Under the pieces are notes generated by a model, which ran no database searches, had not been told where the DNA came from, and saw only the letters and a program-made list of their open reading frames with translations. Below are positions 28,428 to 36,957 of a stretch of 64,000 nt of DNA, piece after piece. A program made the translations under genes and the position numbers. Each line of letters starts with the position of its first letter. The first letter of the stretch is position 1. This stretch comes from Sphingomonadaceae bacterium OTU29LAMAA1 (GTDB taxonomy: Bacteria > Pseudomonadota > Alphaproteobacteria > Sphingomonadales > Sphingomonadaceae). The stretch spans positions 2,666,001 through 2,730,000 of the forward strand of contig CP099617.1 of the NCBI GenBank assembly GCA_024072375.1, read 5' to 3'.

Positions 28428-29533
28428 TCCGCTTCCTGCTTGGCGCTCTGGCTGTTCTGGGATCGTCGGCGGAGGCCCGGGTGCTGGACCGCGTCGGACC
28501 GGCGGCGGCGCTCGCCGCATTGGACCGGAGCGGCTTCGCCGGCCGGGTGCTTGTCGCCCGAGGTGACAGGATCGTGATGCGGGCCGAATTCGGCGAGCCA
28601 CGCGGCGTCCCGGACACCCGACCCAACGAGCAGGGCCGCTTTGGTGACAATATGATCTGGCCGTGGGCTTCGGTCACCAAACAGGTGCTGGCGACGCTGG
28701 TGATGCAGGAGGTCGCACGCGGACGGATCGCACTCGACGTGCCCGCCGCGCGCTACGTTCCGGCTCTCGGCCAGGCGCGGTCGCCGACGATCCGGCAATT
28801 GCTGCAACACCAAAGCGGCTTGCGCAATCCGGACGATACCGCTGTCGATACGCTGAGTTTCGCCTGGAAAGGCAAGCCCGGCTTCTATTCGATCGGTCCG
28901 ACCGGCGTGACATGGTGTGTCGCCGCGCGGAGTGTCCCCGGCGGTCGATGGCGTTACAACAACTGCGATTATATCGTCTTGGGAGCGGTGCTCGAGCGGG
29001 TAACGGGGCGGACGATGGCTGCCCTGTTCCGCGAGCGGATCGCCGCGCCGCTGGCGCTCAAGGCCAGCGCGTTCGCTGGCGATCGCAGCGGGCAGAGGAA
29101 CCCGTGGGTGGAAAGCTTCTATGCTGGACCAAGGCGTGACGAATTGTCGATCCTCGCCCGCTTCGGCGCTGCGGGCGGGCTGATGGGCACCGAAGACGAT
29201 CTGCTCGCGTTCGATCGCGGGCTGTTGTCCGGCAAGCTGCTGCCCGCGCCCGCCCGCGCGACGATGTGGGCGGCCGATCCGAAGCTGGGCTACATGGCGT
29301 TGGGGCAATGGGTGTTCGAGGCGCCCTTGCGCGGCTGTGCCAAACCCCTCCGTATCGTGGAGCGCCGTGGCGAAATCGGGCGGTTCGAAGTGCGCAATAT
29401 CCTGCTTCCCGATCGCGATATGGCGATCATCGCTTTCACCAACCTTGCCGGATTCGATTTCGGCGAAATCTGGCAGGGGAAGGGGTTGAGCTACGAACTC
29501 CTGTCCGCCGTCGCCTGTGGAACGCCATCATGA
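28424..29533 (+). CDS. exported class C beta-lactamase-like serine hydrolase
   Basis: Protein of 369 aa with a signal peptide (about 1-18). The SxxK motif is S83-V-T-K86 and the second motif is Y178-N-N180, as in class C beta-lactamases, esterases and DD-peptidases. The GTG at 28424 overlaps the pyrE stop as GTGA, and its stop overlaps pdxJ as ATGA. Physiological substrates of this family are diverse; true beta-lactamase activity should not be assumed. Its position inside a pyrE-pdxJ run is conspicuous, since the product is exported while its neighbours are cytosolic enzymes. Confidence 0.85.
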   Translation: MIRFLLGALAVLGSSAEARVLDRVGPAAALAALDRSGFAGRVLVARGDRIVMRAEFGEPRGVPDTRPNEQGRFGDNMIWPWASVTKQVLATLVMQEVARGRIALDVPAARYVPALGQARSPTIRQLLQHQSGLRNPDDTAVDTLSFAWKGKPGFYSIGPTGVTWCVAARSVPGGRWRYNNCDYIVLGAVLERVTGRTMAALFRERIAAPLALKASAFAGDRSGQRNPWVESFYAGPRRDELSILARFGAAGGLMGTEDDLLAFDRGLLSGKLLPAPARATMWAADPKLGYMALGQWVFEAPLRGCAKPLRIVERRGEIGRFEVRNILLPDRDMAIIAFTNLAGFDFGEIWQGKGLSYELLSAVACGTPS

Positions 29534-30261
29534 CCGAACACCTGCGCTTGGGCGTCAACATCGATCACGTCGCCACCGTGCGGAACGCGCGGGAGGCGGG
29601 CTATCCCGACCCGGTGCGGGCGGCGCTGCTGGCGGTGGACGCGGGGGCGGACGGGATCACGGCGCATCTGCGCGAGGATCGGCGGCATATCACCGACGAC
29701 GATATCGCGCGGCTGTCGGCGGAATTGACGGTGCCGCTGAACCTCGAAATGGCGGCGACCGACGAGATGCTGGCGATCGCGCTGCGGCATCGGCCGCATG
29801 CGGCGTGCATCGTGCCGGAAAAGCGCGAGGAATTGACCACCGAGGGCGGGCTGGACGCGGCGGGCCAGTTCGCGCGGCTGGCGCCGCTCGCGGCGCACTT
29901 GCGCGAGGCCGGCATCCGCGTGTCGCTGTTCATCGAACCCGAGGCGGCGCAGATCGATGCCGCGATCCGGCTGGGCGCGCCGGTGGTGGAGCTTCACACC
30001 GGCCGGTATGCCGAGATCGACGGCGCGGCGCGGACGGCGGAGCTGCGGCGGCTGTCCGATGCGGCGGCGCTGGCGGCGAAGAACGGGATCGAGGTGCATG
30101 CGGGTCATGGGCTGACGTTCGACAACGTCGGGCCGATCGCGGCGATTCCGCAGGTGCGCGAACTGAACATCGGCCATTTTCTGGTGGGTGAGGCGCTGTT
30201 CGTCGGACTGGGCGATGCGGTGCGGCGGATGCGCGAGGAAATGGATGCGGCGCGTGATTAG
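29530..30261 (+). CDS. pdxJ: pyridoxine 5'-phosphate synthase
   Basis: TIM-barrel enzyme of 243 aa condensing 1-deoxyxylulose 5-phosphate with 3-amino-2-oxopropyl phosphate, in DXP-dependent vitamin B6 synthesis. Typical segments are [16 protein letters not shown] at the N terminus, [26 protein letters not shown] and [11 protein letters not shown] with [12 protein letters not shown] near the end. The ATG overlaps the previous stop. A palindromic repeat separates it from acpS. Confidence 0.97.
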   Translation: MTEHLRLGVNIDHVATVRNAREAGYPDPVRAALLAVDAGADGITAHLREDRRHITDDDIARLSAELTVPLNLEMAATDEMLAIALRHRPHAACIVPEKREELTTEGGLDAAGQFARLAPLAAHLREAGIRVSLFIEPEAAQIDAAIRLGAPVVELHTGRYAEIDGAARTAELRRLSDAAALAAKNGIEVHAGHGLTFDNVGPIAAIPQVRELNIGHFLVGEALFVGLGDAVRRMREEMDAARD

Positions 30262-30510
30262 GGTTCACGCGAAGACGCTCAGCCGCGAAGAAGGAAGGCT
30301 GGTTCGCGCGGAGGCGCGGAGACGCGGAGAAGGAGGTTTGGCTGGCTGCGGGGCTTGGGGCAGATGTCTTCGCTATCCGTCGAGCCGTCACGCTGCGGTA
30401 GCGCCTTCGGCGCGATATCCGGCACGGGCCACGCGTACGGCCCATTCATTCTCCTCTTCTTCTCCGCGTCTCTGCGTCTCCGCGCGAAACAACCTTCTTC
30501 TCTCCGGACC
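30262..30510. repeat. GCGGAG-type palindromic repeat, copy 2
   Basis: The left arm (about 30292-30336) and right arm (about 30448-30503) are near-complementary: one carries GGTTCGCGCGGAGGCGCGGA, the other the matching TCTCCGCGCGAAACAACC. The spacer is about 110 bases. The element fills the gap from the pdxJ stop to 7 bases before the acpS start, so it would form the 5' part of the acpS message if transcription runs through. Confidence 0.85.
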
Positions 30511-30516
30511 AGCTGC

Positions 30517-30927
30517 ATGATCGTCGGCCTCGGTTCGGACCTGTGCAATATCGAGCGCATCCAGCAGTCGCTCGACCGGTTCGGCGAGCGGTTCGAGGCG
30601 CGCGTGTTTACCGATCACGAGCGCGCCAAGGCCGCCCGCCGCCCGTTCACCAAGGCCGGCACCTTGGCCAAGAGGTTCGCCGCCAAGGAGGCGTTTTCGA
30701 AGGCGGTCGGCACCGGCTTCAGGGCTGGCGTGTTCATGAAGGACATCGGCGTGGTCAACGCGCCCTCCGGCGCGCCGACATTGTCGTTGACGGGCGGGGC
30801 CAAGCAACGGCTTGACGCGTTGATCCCCGAAGGCCACGTCGCGGCCGTACATTTGACCCTGACCGACGATCATCCATGGGCGCAAGCCTTTGTGATCATC
30901 GAGGCGATCGCGGATTCCAAGGCATGA
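30517..30927 (+). CDS. acpS: holo-[acyl-carrier-protein] synthase
   Basis: Phosphopantetheinyl transferase of 136 aa that activates acyl carrier protein with coenzyme A. Mg-binding residues are D8 ([15 protein letters not shown]) and E58 ([16 protein letters not shown]). The ATG at 30517 is the first codon of the conserved N terminus. The ribosome-binding site is weak and lies next to the end of the palindromic repeat. Its stop overlaps lepB as ATGA. Confidence 0.96.
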   Translation: MIVGLGSDLCNIERIQQSLDRFGERFEARVFTDHERAKAARRPFTKAGTLAKRFAAKEAFSKAVGTGFRAGVFMKDIGVVNAPSGAPTLSLTGGAKQRLDALIPEGHVAAVHLTLTDDHPWAQAFVIIEAIADSKA

Positions 30928-31874
30928 AGGAAGCGGTGTTGGACGGCAATCAGCCCACCGAAACGGCGGCCACGCCCCCGCCGGCGGACGCTGCACCCGG
31001 CAAGAAGACCACGGACTGGTGGGGCGAGATCAAGGGCATCTTCTGGCTGATCCTGATCGTGCTGGGTTTCCACAGCTTCGTCGCCAAGCCGTTCTACATC
31101 CCGTCGGAATCGATGCTGCCCGGACTTCGTATCGGCGATCGGCTGGTGGTGTCGAAATTCAGCTACGGCTGGTCGTTCGTCTCGCCCACGATCCCGAATC
31201 CGGTCGCAATCTTCAAGGGGTTGGTGCTGCGCCAGCCCGAGGAGAGCTGGAGCGTCGGCTTGCCATTCGTCCACGGTCGCCTGTTCGGCAGCCTGCCGGA
31301 ACGCGGCGATGTCGTCATCGTGACCCCGCCGGGTACGCGCAACGACTACATCAAGCGCGTCATCGGCCTGCCCGGCGACACGCTGGCGGTGCGCGGGGGG
31401 ACGGTGATCCTCAACGGCAAGCCGATCGCCCGCGGGACGGTGCATTACGTCGACCTGCCGGTCGATACCAACAGCCCGTGCAGCGACAGCGAATATTATG
31501 GCGCCCGCCGTCCGGCAGCCGGCGGCGGTTACGTCTGCCACCTGCCGATCGTCACCGAAACGCTGCCGAACGGCCGGTATTACGACACGGTCGACATGGA
31601 GCCGGACAGCCCGGGCGACAATTTCGCGACGGTGACGATCCCCGCCAACCACGTCTTCCTGATGGGCGACAATCGCGACCGGTCGGCCGACAGCCGCTTT
31701 CCGTTGTCGCAGCTCGGGCTGGGTGGGCCGGTTCCCTATGAAAATCTGGGCGGCCGGGCGGAATTCCTGACCTTCAGCCTCGACGGCGATGCCAGCTGGA
31801 ATCCGCTGACCTGGTGGGGTTCGCTGCGATCCAACCGTGCAGGCCTGTCGCTGCATCCGGCCGAAGGGAAGTAG
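30924..31874 (+). CDS. lepB: signal peptidase I
   Basis: Membrane-bound serine peptidase of 316 aa that removes signal peptides at the periplasmic face. A cytoplasmic Pro-rich N terminus is followed by one membrane helix (about 38-55), the catalytic S63 in [10 protein letters not shown], the general base K144 in [12 protein letters not shown], and [12 protein letters not shown] near the C terminus. The order acpS-lepB with overlap is usual for alphaproteobacteria. However, rnc and era, which often follow, are absent and a PerM-type gene takes their place. Confidence 0.96.
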   Translation: MKEAVLDGNQPTETAATPPPADAAPGKKTTDWWGEIKGIFWLILIVLGFHSFVAKPFYIPSESMLPGLRIGDRLVVSKFSYGWSFVSPTIPNPVAIFKGLVLRQPEESWSVGLPFVHGRLFGSLPERGDVVIVTPPGTRNDYIKRVIGLPGDTLAVRGGTVILNGKPIARGTVHYVDLPVDTNSPCSDSEYYGARRPAAGGGYVCHLPIVTETLPNGRYYDTVDMEPDSPGDNFATVTIPANHVFLMGDNRDRSADSRFPLSQLGLGGPVPYENLGGRAEFLTFSLDGDASWNPLTWWGSLRSNRAGLSLHPAEGK

Positions 31875-31875
31875 T

Positions 31876-32952
31876 TTGACCGACGCGCCGCTCGCCAAAG
31901 AGCCTAGCCCCAACGAGCTGCGCGATCCCTTCGTCCGGCAGGAGCTGAAGCGGGCGACAGTGTGGCTGGGGCTGGCGGGCGCCATCGCGCTGGCGGTGAT
32001 CCTGGTCCAGCCGCTGCTGATCATCTTCGCCGGGCTGGTGTTCGCCGCGTTGCTCGACGGCGGGGTGCGGCTGCTCGGCAAGGTGCTGCCGATCGGGCGC
32101 GGCTGGCGGTTGCTGATCGTCATGCTGCTGACGATCGCGTTCCTGTTCGGCACCTTCTATCTCACCGGCGTGCAGGTGTCGGCGCAATTCTCGCAGCTGC
32201 GCACGACGCTGGAATCGCAGGCGAACCGCGTCGCCGGCTGGCTGAGTTCGCAGGGGTTGATGCCGGGCGCGTCGGACGTCAGCGGCATCGCGCGGCAGGC
32301 GCTGAGCTCGGTCGGCCGAATCACCTCCTGGGTCGGCACCGCCTTCGGCGCGCTGACGACGATGTTCATGATCATCGTCATCGGGCTGTTCGTCGCGATG
32401 GACCCGCGCACGTACCAGCGCGGGCTGGAATGGATGGTGCCGCGGTCGAACCGCGCGGAGTTCGCAGTGGTGCTGGAGCGGATGGGCAAGACGCTGCGGC
32501 GCCTGCTCGCGGGGCGGCTGCTGGGCATGCTGGCGGAGGGCGTGCTGACGTGGATCGCGCTGTCGATCGGCGGCGTGCCGATGGCGATGATCCTCGGTAT
32601 CCTGACCGGGCTGCTCGCGTTCATCCCCAATATCGGCGCGTTCATCAGCGGCGCGCTGATGGTGGCGGTCGGTTTCTCGGCGGGCACCGATGTCGGTTAC
32701 TGGGCGATCGGCACCTATATCGTCGTGCAGGGTTTCGACGGATATGTGCTGCTGCCGATCGTCGCCAAGAAGACGGTCGACCTGCCGCCGGCGCTTACGC
32801 TGGGCGCCCAGATCATGGCGAGCGCGCTGTTCGGCATCCTCGGGCTGGCGCTGGCGGACCCGATGACCGCGATGGTCAAGACCGCGCTGGAACGCAGTTC
32901 GGAGCGCGAGGGCGAGCGCGACGGATCAGACGAGGGTGTCGAACAGGCGTAG
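31876..32952 (+). CDS. AI-2E/PerM family membrane permease
   Basis: Integral membrane protein of 358 aa with about seven or eight hydrophobic segments and the family pattern GVPMAMILGILTGLLAFIPNIGAFISG, followed by QGFDGYVLLPIVAKKTVDLPP. TTG at 31876, one base after the lepB stop, is supported by AAGGGAA upstream, and no ATG occurs before the first helix. Substrates of this family are diverse (ions, small signals); none can be assigned. Its 3' end overlaps the convergent glycosyltransferase gene by 27 bases. Confidence 0.88.
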   Translation: MTDAPLAKEPSPNELRDPFVRQELKRATVWLGLAGAIALAVILVQPLLIIFAGLVFAALLDGGVRLLGKVLPIGRGWRLLIVMLLTIAFLFGTFYLTGVQVSAQFSQLRTTLESQANRVAGWLSSQGLMPGASDVSGIARQALSSVGRITSWVGTAFGALTTMFMIIVIGLFVAMDPRTYQRGLEWMVPRSNRAEFAVVLERMGKTLRRLLAGRLLGMLAEGVLTWIALSIGGVPMAMILGILTGLLAFIPNIGAFISGALMVAVGFSAGTDVGYWAIGTYIVVQGFDGYVLLPIVAKKTVDLPPALTLGAQIMASALFGILGLALADPMTAMVKTALERSSEREGERDGSDEGVEQA

Positions 32953-33975
32953 GTAGCGCGCGGCGGCGTCCGCGCCGGGTTGCGGCACCGGCGCAGGGCG
33001 GCGCGCGTCGAGCCAATGGCCCAGTGCCGCGGCCAGGGCGGCGTGGTCGCCCAGGGCAACCACGCTGCCGAGCGCAGGCGTCGCAATGATCTCGCGTACC
33101 GCCGGGCTGCAATCGGTTGCGACCACCGGCGTGCCGACGGACAGCGCCTCCCGCAAAACGCCGGGCACGCCCTCGTAATCGCTGGGCAGCGCCAGCACCG
33201 CGGCGCGCGCCATCGCGGGCATCGGATCGCTGACATGGCCCGGCAGGTGGACGCGATGCGCCAACCCCAGGGCGCATGCCCGCCGTTCGAGGGCGGAGCG
33301 CACATCGCCTTCACCGAGGATTACCAGCTGCACGTCGTCGGGCAGCGTGGGCAAGGCGTCGATCAACCGGTCCCAGCGCTTTTGCGCGACCAGCCGGCCG
33401 ACGCCGAGCACGACGCGGCCGGGGGGAAGCCACGGCGAGTCGCCGTCGCCGGACGATGCGACGACCGGATTGGGAATGACGCTGGTCCGGCCGGTCATAC
33501 CGGTCGCGCGTGCCGCCTGCGCCGCGGTCGCGGGGGTCATGGCGACGAGATGGTCGCAGAACCGGTGATGCTGCGCCAGCCAGAGCCGATGGCCGGCCGC
33601 CGCGATCCGGCCGTGATCGCCGCGATCGACGGCGTTGGACATCTTGACGACGATCGGCGGGCAGTCGGAACCCAGCCGCGCCCGTGTCCAGGCGGCGATG
33701 GCGGTGTAGAAATTGCCGGGGCAGAACAGGACGTCCGGGCGCAGCTGCCGGACGATGCCGGGCAGGGCGAATTGGGCGCTGTAGCGGTCGTCGCGCAGGG
33801 GGTGCAGACCGATGCCGTCGGGCAGCTCGTCACGGAGTGGCCCGCGTTCGTCGCCGATCATCAGCGTCACCCGCCGGCCCAGTGCCAGCCATCCGCGCGC
33901 CAGCCGCAATTGCGCCCGCTCGACACCGCCGCCGGACAGGGTGCGGGCGTAGGTCAGGATATGATCGGCCGCCAT
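32926..33975 (-). CDS. GT4-type glycosyltransferase
   Basis: GT-B-fold glycosyltransferase of 349 aa. The N-terminal domain has a Gly-rich acceptor loop (TLSGGGVERAQLRLA). The C-terminal domain has GVGRLVAQKRWDRLIDA and the donor-site E-x7-E region DYEGVPGVLREALSVGTPVV. The ATG at 33975 is chosen for its fit to the domain start; ATG at 34008 is possible. It is divergent from the membrane protein at 34180, with a 204-base region between. Donor and acceptor are unknown; a role in envelope or exopolysaccharide glycan assembly is inferred. Confidence 0.86.
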   Translation of the reverse strand: MAADHILTYARTLSGGGVERAQLRLARGWLALGRRVTLMIGDERGPLRDELPDGIGLHPLRDDRYSAQFALPGIVRQLRPDVLFCPGNFYTAIAAWTRARLGSDCPPIVVKMSNAVDRGDHGRIAAAGHRLWLAQHHRFCDHLVAMTPATAAQAARATGMTGRTSVIPNPVVASSGDGDSPWLPPGRVVLGVGRLVAQKRWDRLIDALPTLPDDVQLVILGEGDVRSALERRACALGLAHRVHLPGHVSDPMPAMARAAVLALPSDYEGVPGVLREALSVGTPVVATDCSPAVREIIATPALGSVVALGDHAALAAALGHWLDARRPAPVPQPGADAAARYLRLFDTLV

Positions 33976-34179
33976 CGTCGGGCGTCGTCCTGCCACAGTC
34001 AGCCGCATCGCGCCAACGCAGGCCGTCCGCGGCGCGGATTTCATGTGCAAAGCGTCGCCTGCCCGGCTAAGCGGCGCCACCTTCATCGTGCGGACCATCG
34101 GGTGCAGATCGATCAGAATGCAGGCCATGGCGACGTCGAACTGGTGCCGCCTTCCCCCGAGATCGCGGGACTTCAACCG

Positions 34180-35040
34180 TTGACGACCATCAAGAGCCGC
34201 TGGCCTGCCATTCTGGGCGCGCTGGTGACCGTGGCGATGCTGGCCGGCCTCGGCCACGAGCTGTTCAGTTCCGGGCTGGCCGGGCTGAACCGGGCGACGC
34301 CGCGCAATCCGGTGTTCTACATCGCCTTCGTCGGCCTGTACCTCACGCCGCCGCTGGCCGATTACGTCATCTTTCGCCGGCTGTGGGGCATCCCGCTCGC
34401 CGGGCTGGTGGCGCTGATCAAGAAGCGGATCGCGAACGACGTCGTGATGGGCTATTCGGGCGAAGCGTATTTCTACGCCTGGGCACGGCAACGGACGCGG
34501 CTGGTCGCGGCGCCGTTCGGGGCGGTGAAGGATGTGTCGATCCTGTCGGCGATCGCCGGCAATGCGGTGACGCTGACGATGATCGCGGTCGCGCTGCCGG
34601 CAGGCCGCGACCTGATCCCGCCCGAGATGATGCGCTACGTCTACGGATCGCTGGCGGTGATCTTCGGCACGTCGCTGCCGTTCCTGATCTTTTCGCGCAA
34701 GGTGTTCTCGCTGCCGCGTGCGCAGCTGTGGGCGGTGTTCGGTGTGCATTGCGTGCGGCTGATCCTCGGCACGGGCTTCCTTGCGCTGGCGTGGGCATCG
34801 GCGATGCCGGAGGTCGCGATCGGAACCTGGCTGTTCCTGTCTGCCGGCCGGCTGCTGTTTTCACGCCTGCCGCTGTTGCCGAACAAGGACCTGCTGTTCG
34901 CCAATTTCGCGATCCTGATGATCGGCGAGGATCAGGCGCTGTCCGAATTGATCGCATTTACCGCGGCGGCGGTGTTGCTGGTCCACGCGGTGCTGATCGT
35001 CGGGTTCGGCGTCCATCATCTGGCGACACGGCGGCGATGA
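34180..35040 (+). CDS. polytopic membrane protein of a glycan locus, unknown function
   Basis: Protein of 286 aa with about seven or eight hydrophobic helices, including AILGALVTVAMLAGLGHEL, NPVFYIAFVGLYLTPPLADY and FTAAAVLLVHAVLIVGFGVH. I do not recognise a family with confidence. Start choice is difficult: TTG at 34180 has GCGGGA nine bases upstream, GTG at 34144 is the alternative, and no suitable ATG precedes the first helix. It is 10 bases upstream of a GT4 gene on the same strand, so it may flip, polymerise or anchor a glycan, but this rests on context only. Confidence 0.72.
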   Translation: MTTIKSRWPAILGALVTVAMLAGLGHELFSSGLAGLNRATPRNPVFYIAFVGLYLTPPLADYVIFRRLWGIPLAGLVALIKKRIANDVVMGYSGEAYFYAWARQRTRLVAAPFGAVKDVSILSAIAGNAVTLTMIAVALPAGRDLIPPEMMRYVYGSLAVIFGTSLPFLIFSRKVFSLPRAQLWAVFGVHCVRLILGTGFLALAWASAMPEVAIGTWLFLSAGRLLFSRLPLLPNKDLLFANFAILMIGEDQALSELIAFTAAAVLLVHAVLIVGFGVHHLATRRR

Positions 35041-35050
35041 CGGTTCCGGT

Positions 35051-36262
35051 ATGAGGATCGTCGACGTCAACGAATTCTATTCGCCGACCGGGGGTGGCGT
35101 ACGCACCTATGTCGATCGCAAGATCGCATTGCTGGCGGCGATGGGCCACGAACTGATCGTGATCGCCCCCGGCCGCGAGGATCGGGTGGAGGAACGCCCC
35201 GGCGGCGGCGCGGTGCATTACGTCAAATCGCCCGGCATGCCGTTCGACGCGAATTACGGGCTGTTCTGGGATGCCGCGCCGATCCATCGCCGGCTCGACG
35301 CGCTGCTGCCCGACGTCATCGAAAATTGTTCGCCATGGCGCAGCGCATGGATCGTATCGGGCTGGCAGGACCCCCGGCCGGCGCATGCGAGGGGGGCGGC
35401 GATCCGCGCATTCTTCATGCACAACGACAATGTCGAATCCTATCCCAAGCGCTGGTTGCGGCCGGTGGCGTCGGGCGCGCGGATCGAGCGCGCGTTCGCG
35501 TGGTACGACCGCTATCTGGGCCGCTGCCTCGATCGATATGATACGGTGGTGACCAACGGTCCGTCGCTGACCCGCCGCCTGACCGGACGGGGCGTGCGGG
35601 TGGATGCGACGATGCCGCTGGGGATCGAGCGCAGCCATTTCTCGCCCGCCCTGCGCGACGAGGGACTTCGCGCGGCGCTGTTGCAGCAATGCGGCCTGCC
35701 ACCGCAGGCGCACCTGCTGCTGGGCGTCGGCCGCCATCATCCCGAAAAGCGATGGCCGACCGTGATCGACGCGGTGCAACGTGCCGGTGCGCAGGTGCCG
35801 GTCGGACTCGTCATCCTGGGGCAGGGCATCGATACCCGCACGCTGGAAAGGCATATCGGCGACAATCCGCATATCCGCCTGTTCCTGCCGGTGTACGAGC
35901 GGCGGCGGCTGGCATCGATCATGGCGAGCGCCGACGCCTATATCCACGGCTGCGGAACCGAGACGTTCGGGCTGGTCCCGGCGGAAGCGCTGGCGAGCGG
36001 TACGCCGCTGATCGTGCCGGATGGCGGCGGCACCGCGGAAATCGCCGATGCCCCGTTCGCGGAGGTCTATGCGGAGCGTGACGTGCGATCGTGCGCCGCG
36101 GCGATCCTGCGGATGCTGTCGCGCGATCGGTCGCTGGTCCGCCGGGCGGCCGGCGTCGCCGCGGCGGGGGTGCGCAGCGACGTCGAGCACGCCGCCGATC
36201 TGGTGGCGCATTACGCCGGTGTGATCGCCGCCCGCGACGGATCGATCAGAAGGTCGGCATAG
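35051..36262 (+). CDS. GT4-type glycosyltransferase
   Basis: Glycosyltransferase of 403 aa. The N terminus reads MRIVDVNEFYSPTGGGVRTY with the Gly-rich acceptor loop. The donor domain has LLGVGRHHPEKRWPTVIDAV and a donor-site segment CGTETFGLVPAEALASGTPL with the two glutamates. It is cytoplasmic or membrane-associated. It is probably cotranscribed with the membrane protein 10 bases upstream, and its last 52 bases overlap the convergent DUF2334 gene. The substrate is not known. Confidence 0.88.
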   Translation: MRIVDVNEFYSPTGGGVRTYVDRKIALLAAMGHELIVIAPGREDRVEERPGGGAVHYVKSPGMPFDANYGLFWDAAPIHRRLDALLPDVIENCSPWRSAWIVSGWQDPRPAHARGAAIRAFFMHNDNVESYPKRWLRPVASGARIERAFAWYDRYLGRCLDRYDTVVTNGPSLTRRLTGRGVRVDATMPLGIERSHFSPALRDEGLRAALLQQCGLPPQAHLLLGVGRHHPEKRWPTVIDAVQRAGAQVPVGLVILGQGIDTRTLERHIGDNPHIRLFLPVYERRRLASIMASADAYIHGCGTETFGLVPAEALASGTPLIVPDGGGTAEIADAPFAEVYAERDVRSCAAAILRMLSRDRSLVRRAAGVAAAGVRSDVEHAADLVAHYAGVIAARDGSIRRSA

Positions 36263-36957
36263 GTCGCGGGCCGATGGCGGGCGAACGCGGCGAAGGTCGC
36301 GGTGATGCTGGCAAGCAAGGCCGATACGCGGGTGTCGCCGGGATGCACCGCGATCCGTACGGTCGGTGCCGGCTGGAGCACGTGGCGTAGCGTCGCGGCG
36401 GCGGCGAGCGAACTCCACTGCCGCATCCGCGACCGGCTGGCCCAGGTGATCACGGGGCCACGTGCGACGATCGCGCCGCCCGGTCGCCAGACGCGCAGGT
36501 GATCCTCCGCCAGCGCGAAGCCGGCATCGGCCAGCGCCCTGTGCGCGCCATCGGAATACAGCCATGCCGGTGCGACGAAGCCCGCGGCGGGGCGACCGGT
36601 GATATCCTCGACCAGCGCCTTGCCCATCCGCATCCGGCGCAACGCTTCCGCGTGATCGAGGCCGAGGAACTCGCCCTCGCCCGCGGTCATGTGGCGCGCC
36701 TTCAGCGCGGTGGCTCCGGCATGACGGCCGTCGTCGCGATGCGTCCAGCCGTGGACGAACATCTCGACGCCTTCGTCCGCCCAGTCGCGCAGGCGACGCG
36801 CGAAGGTCGGGGTGATCGCCGCGTCACCCCAGTGATCGGGCACCACCAGCATCGCCAGCCGCCGTCCGACATGGGGTGCAAGATGGTCGAGCAGGCGATC
36901 GACCTCATGTTCGAAGCGCGGCGAGACGTCGTGGATCGAGGCGAGCAGACGCGTCAC
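36211..36957 (-). CDS. DUF2334 / polysaccharide deacetylase-like protein
   Basis: Protein of 248 aa of the polysaccharide-deacetylase (NodB-like) superfamily, DUF2334 type. The N-terminal motif SIHDVSPRFEHEV gives the metal/catalytic Asp, and FVHGWTHRD supplies histidines. There is no signal peptide, so it may act in the cytoplasm on glycan or lipid intermediates. GTG at 36957 overlaps the stop of the preceding GT-C gene. Its 3' end overlaps the convergent GT4 gene by 52 bases. Deacetylase activity is inferred from the fold and the glycosyltransferase neighbours. Confidence 0.82.
   Translation of the reverse strand: MTRLLASIHDVSPRFEHEVDRLLDHLAPHVGRRLAMLVVPDHWGDAAITPTFARRLRDWADEGVEMFVHGWTHRDDGRHAGATALKARHMTAGEGEFLGLDHAEALRRMRMGKALVEDITGRPAAGFVAPAWLYSDGAHRALADAGFALAEDHLRVWRPGGAIVARGPVITWASRSRMRQWSSLAAAATLRHVLQPAPTVRIAVHPGDTRVSALLASITATFAAFARHRPATYADLLIDPSRAAITPA

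Noticed and set aside
32980..34179. A long in-frame extension upstream of the membrane protein at 34180
   Set aside because: The extension runs antisense through the GT4 gene and lacks membrane or domain character; the real protein begins at the first hydrophobic region.
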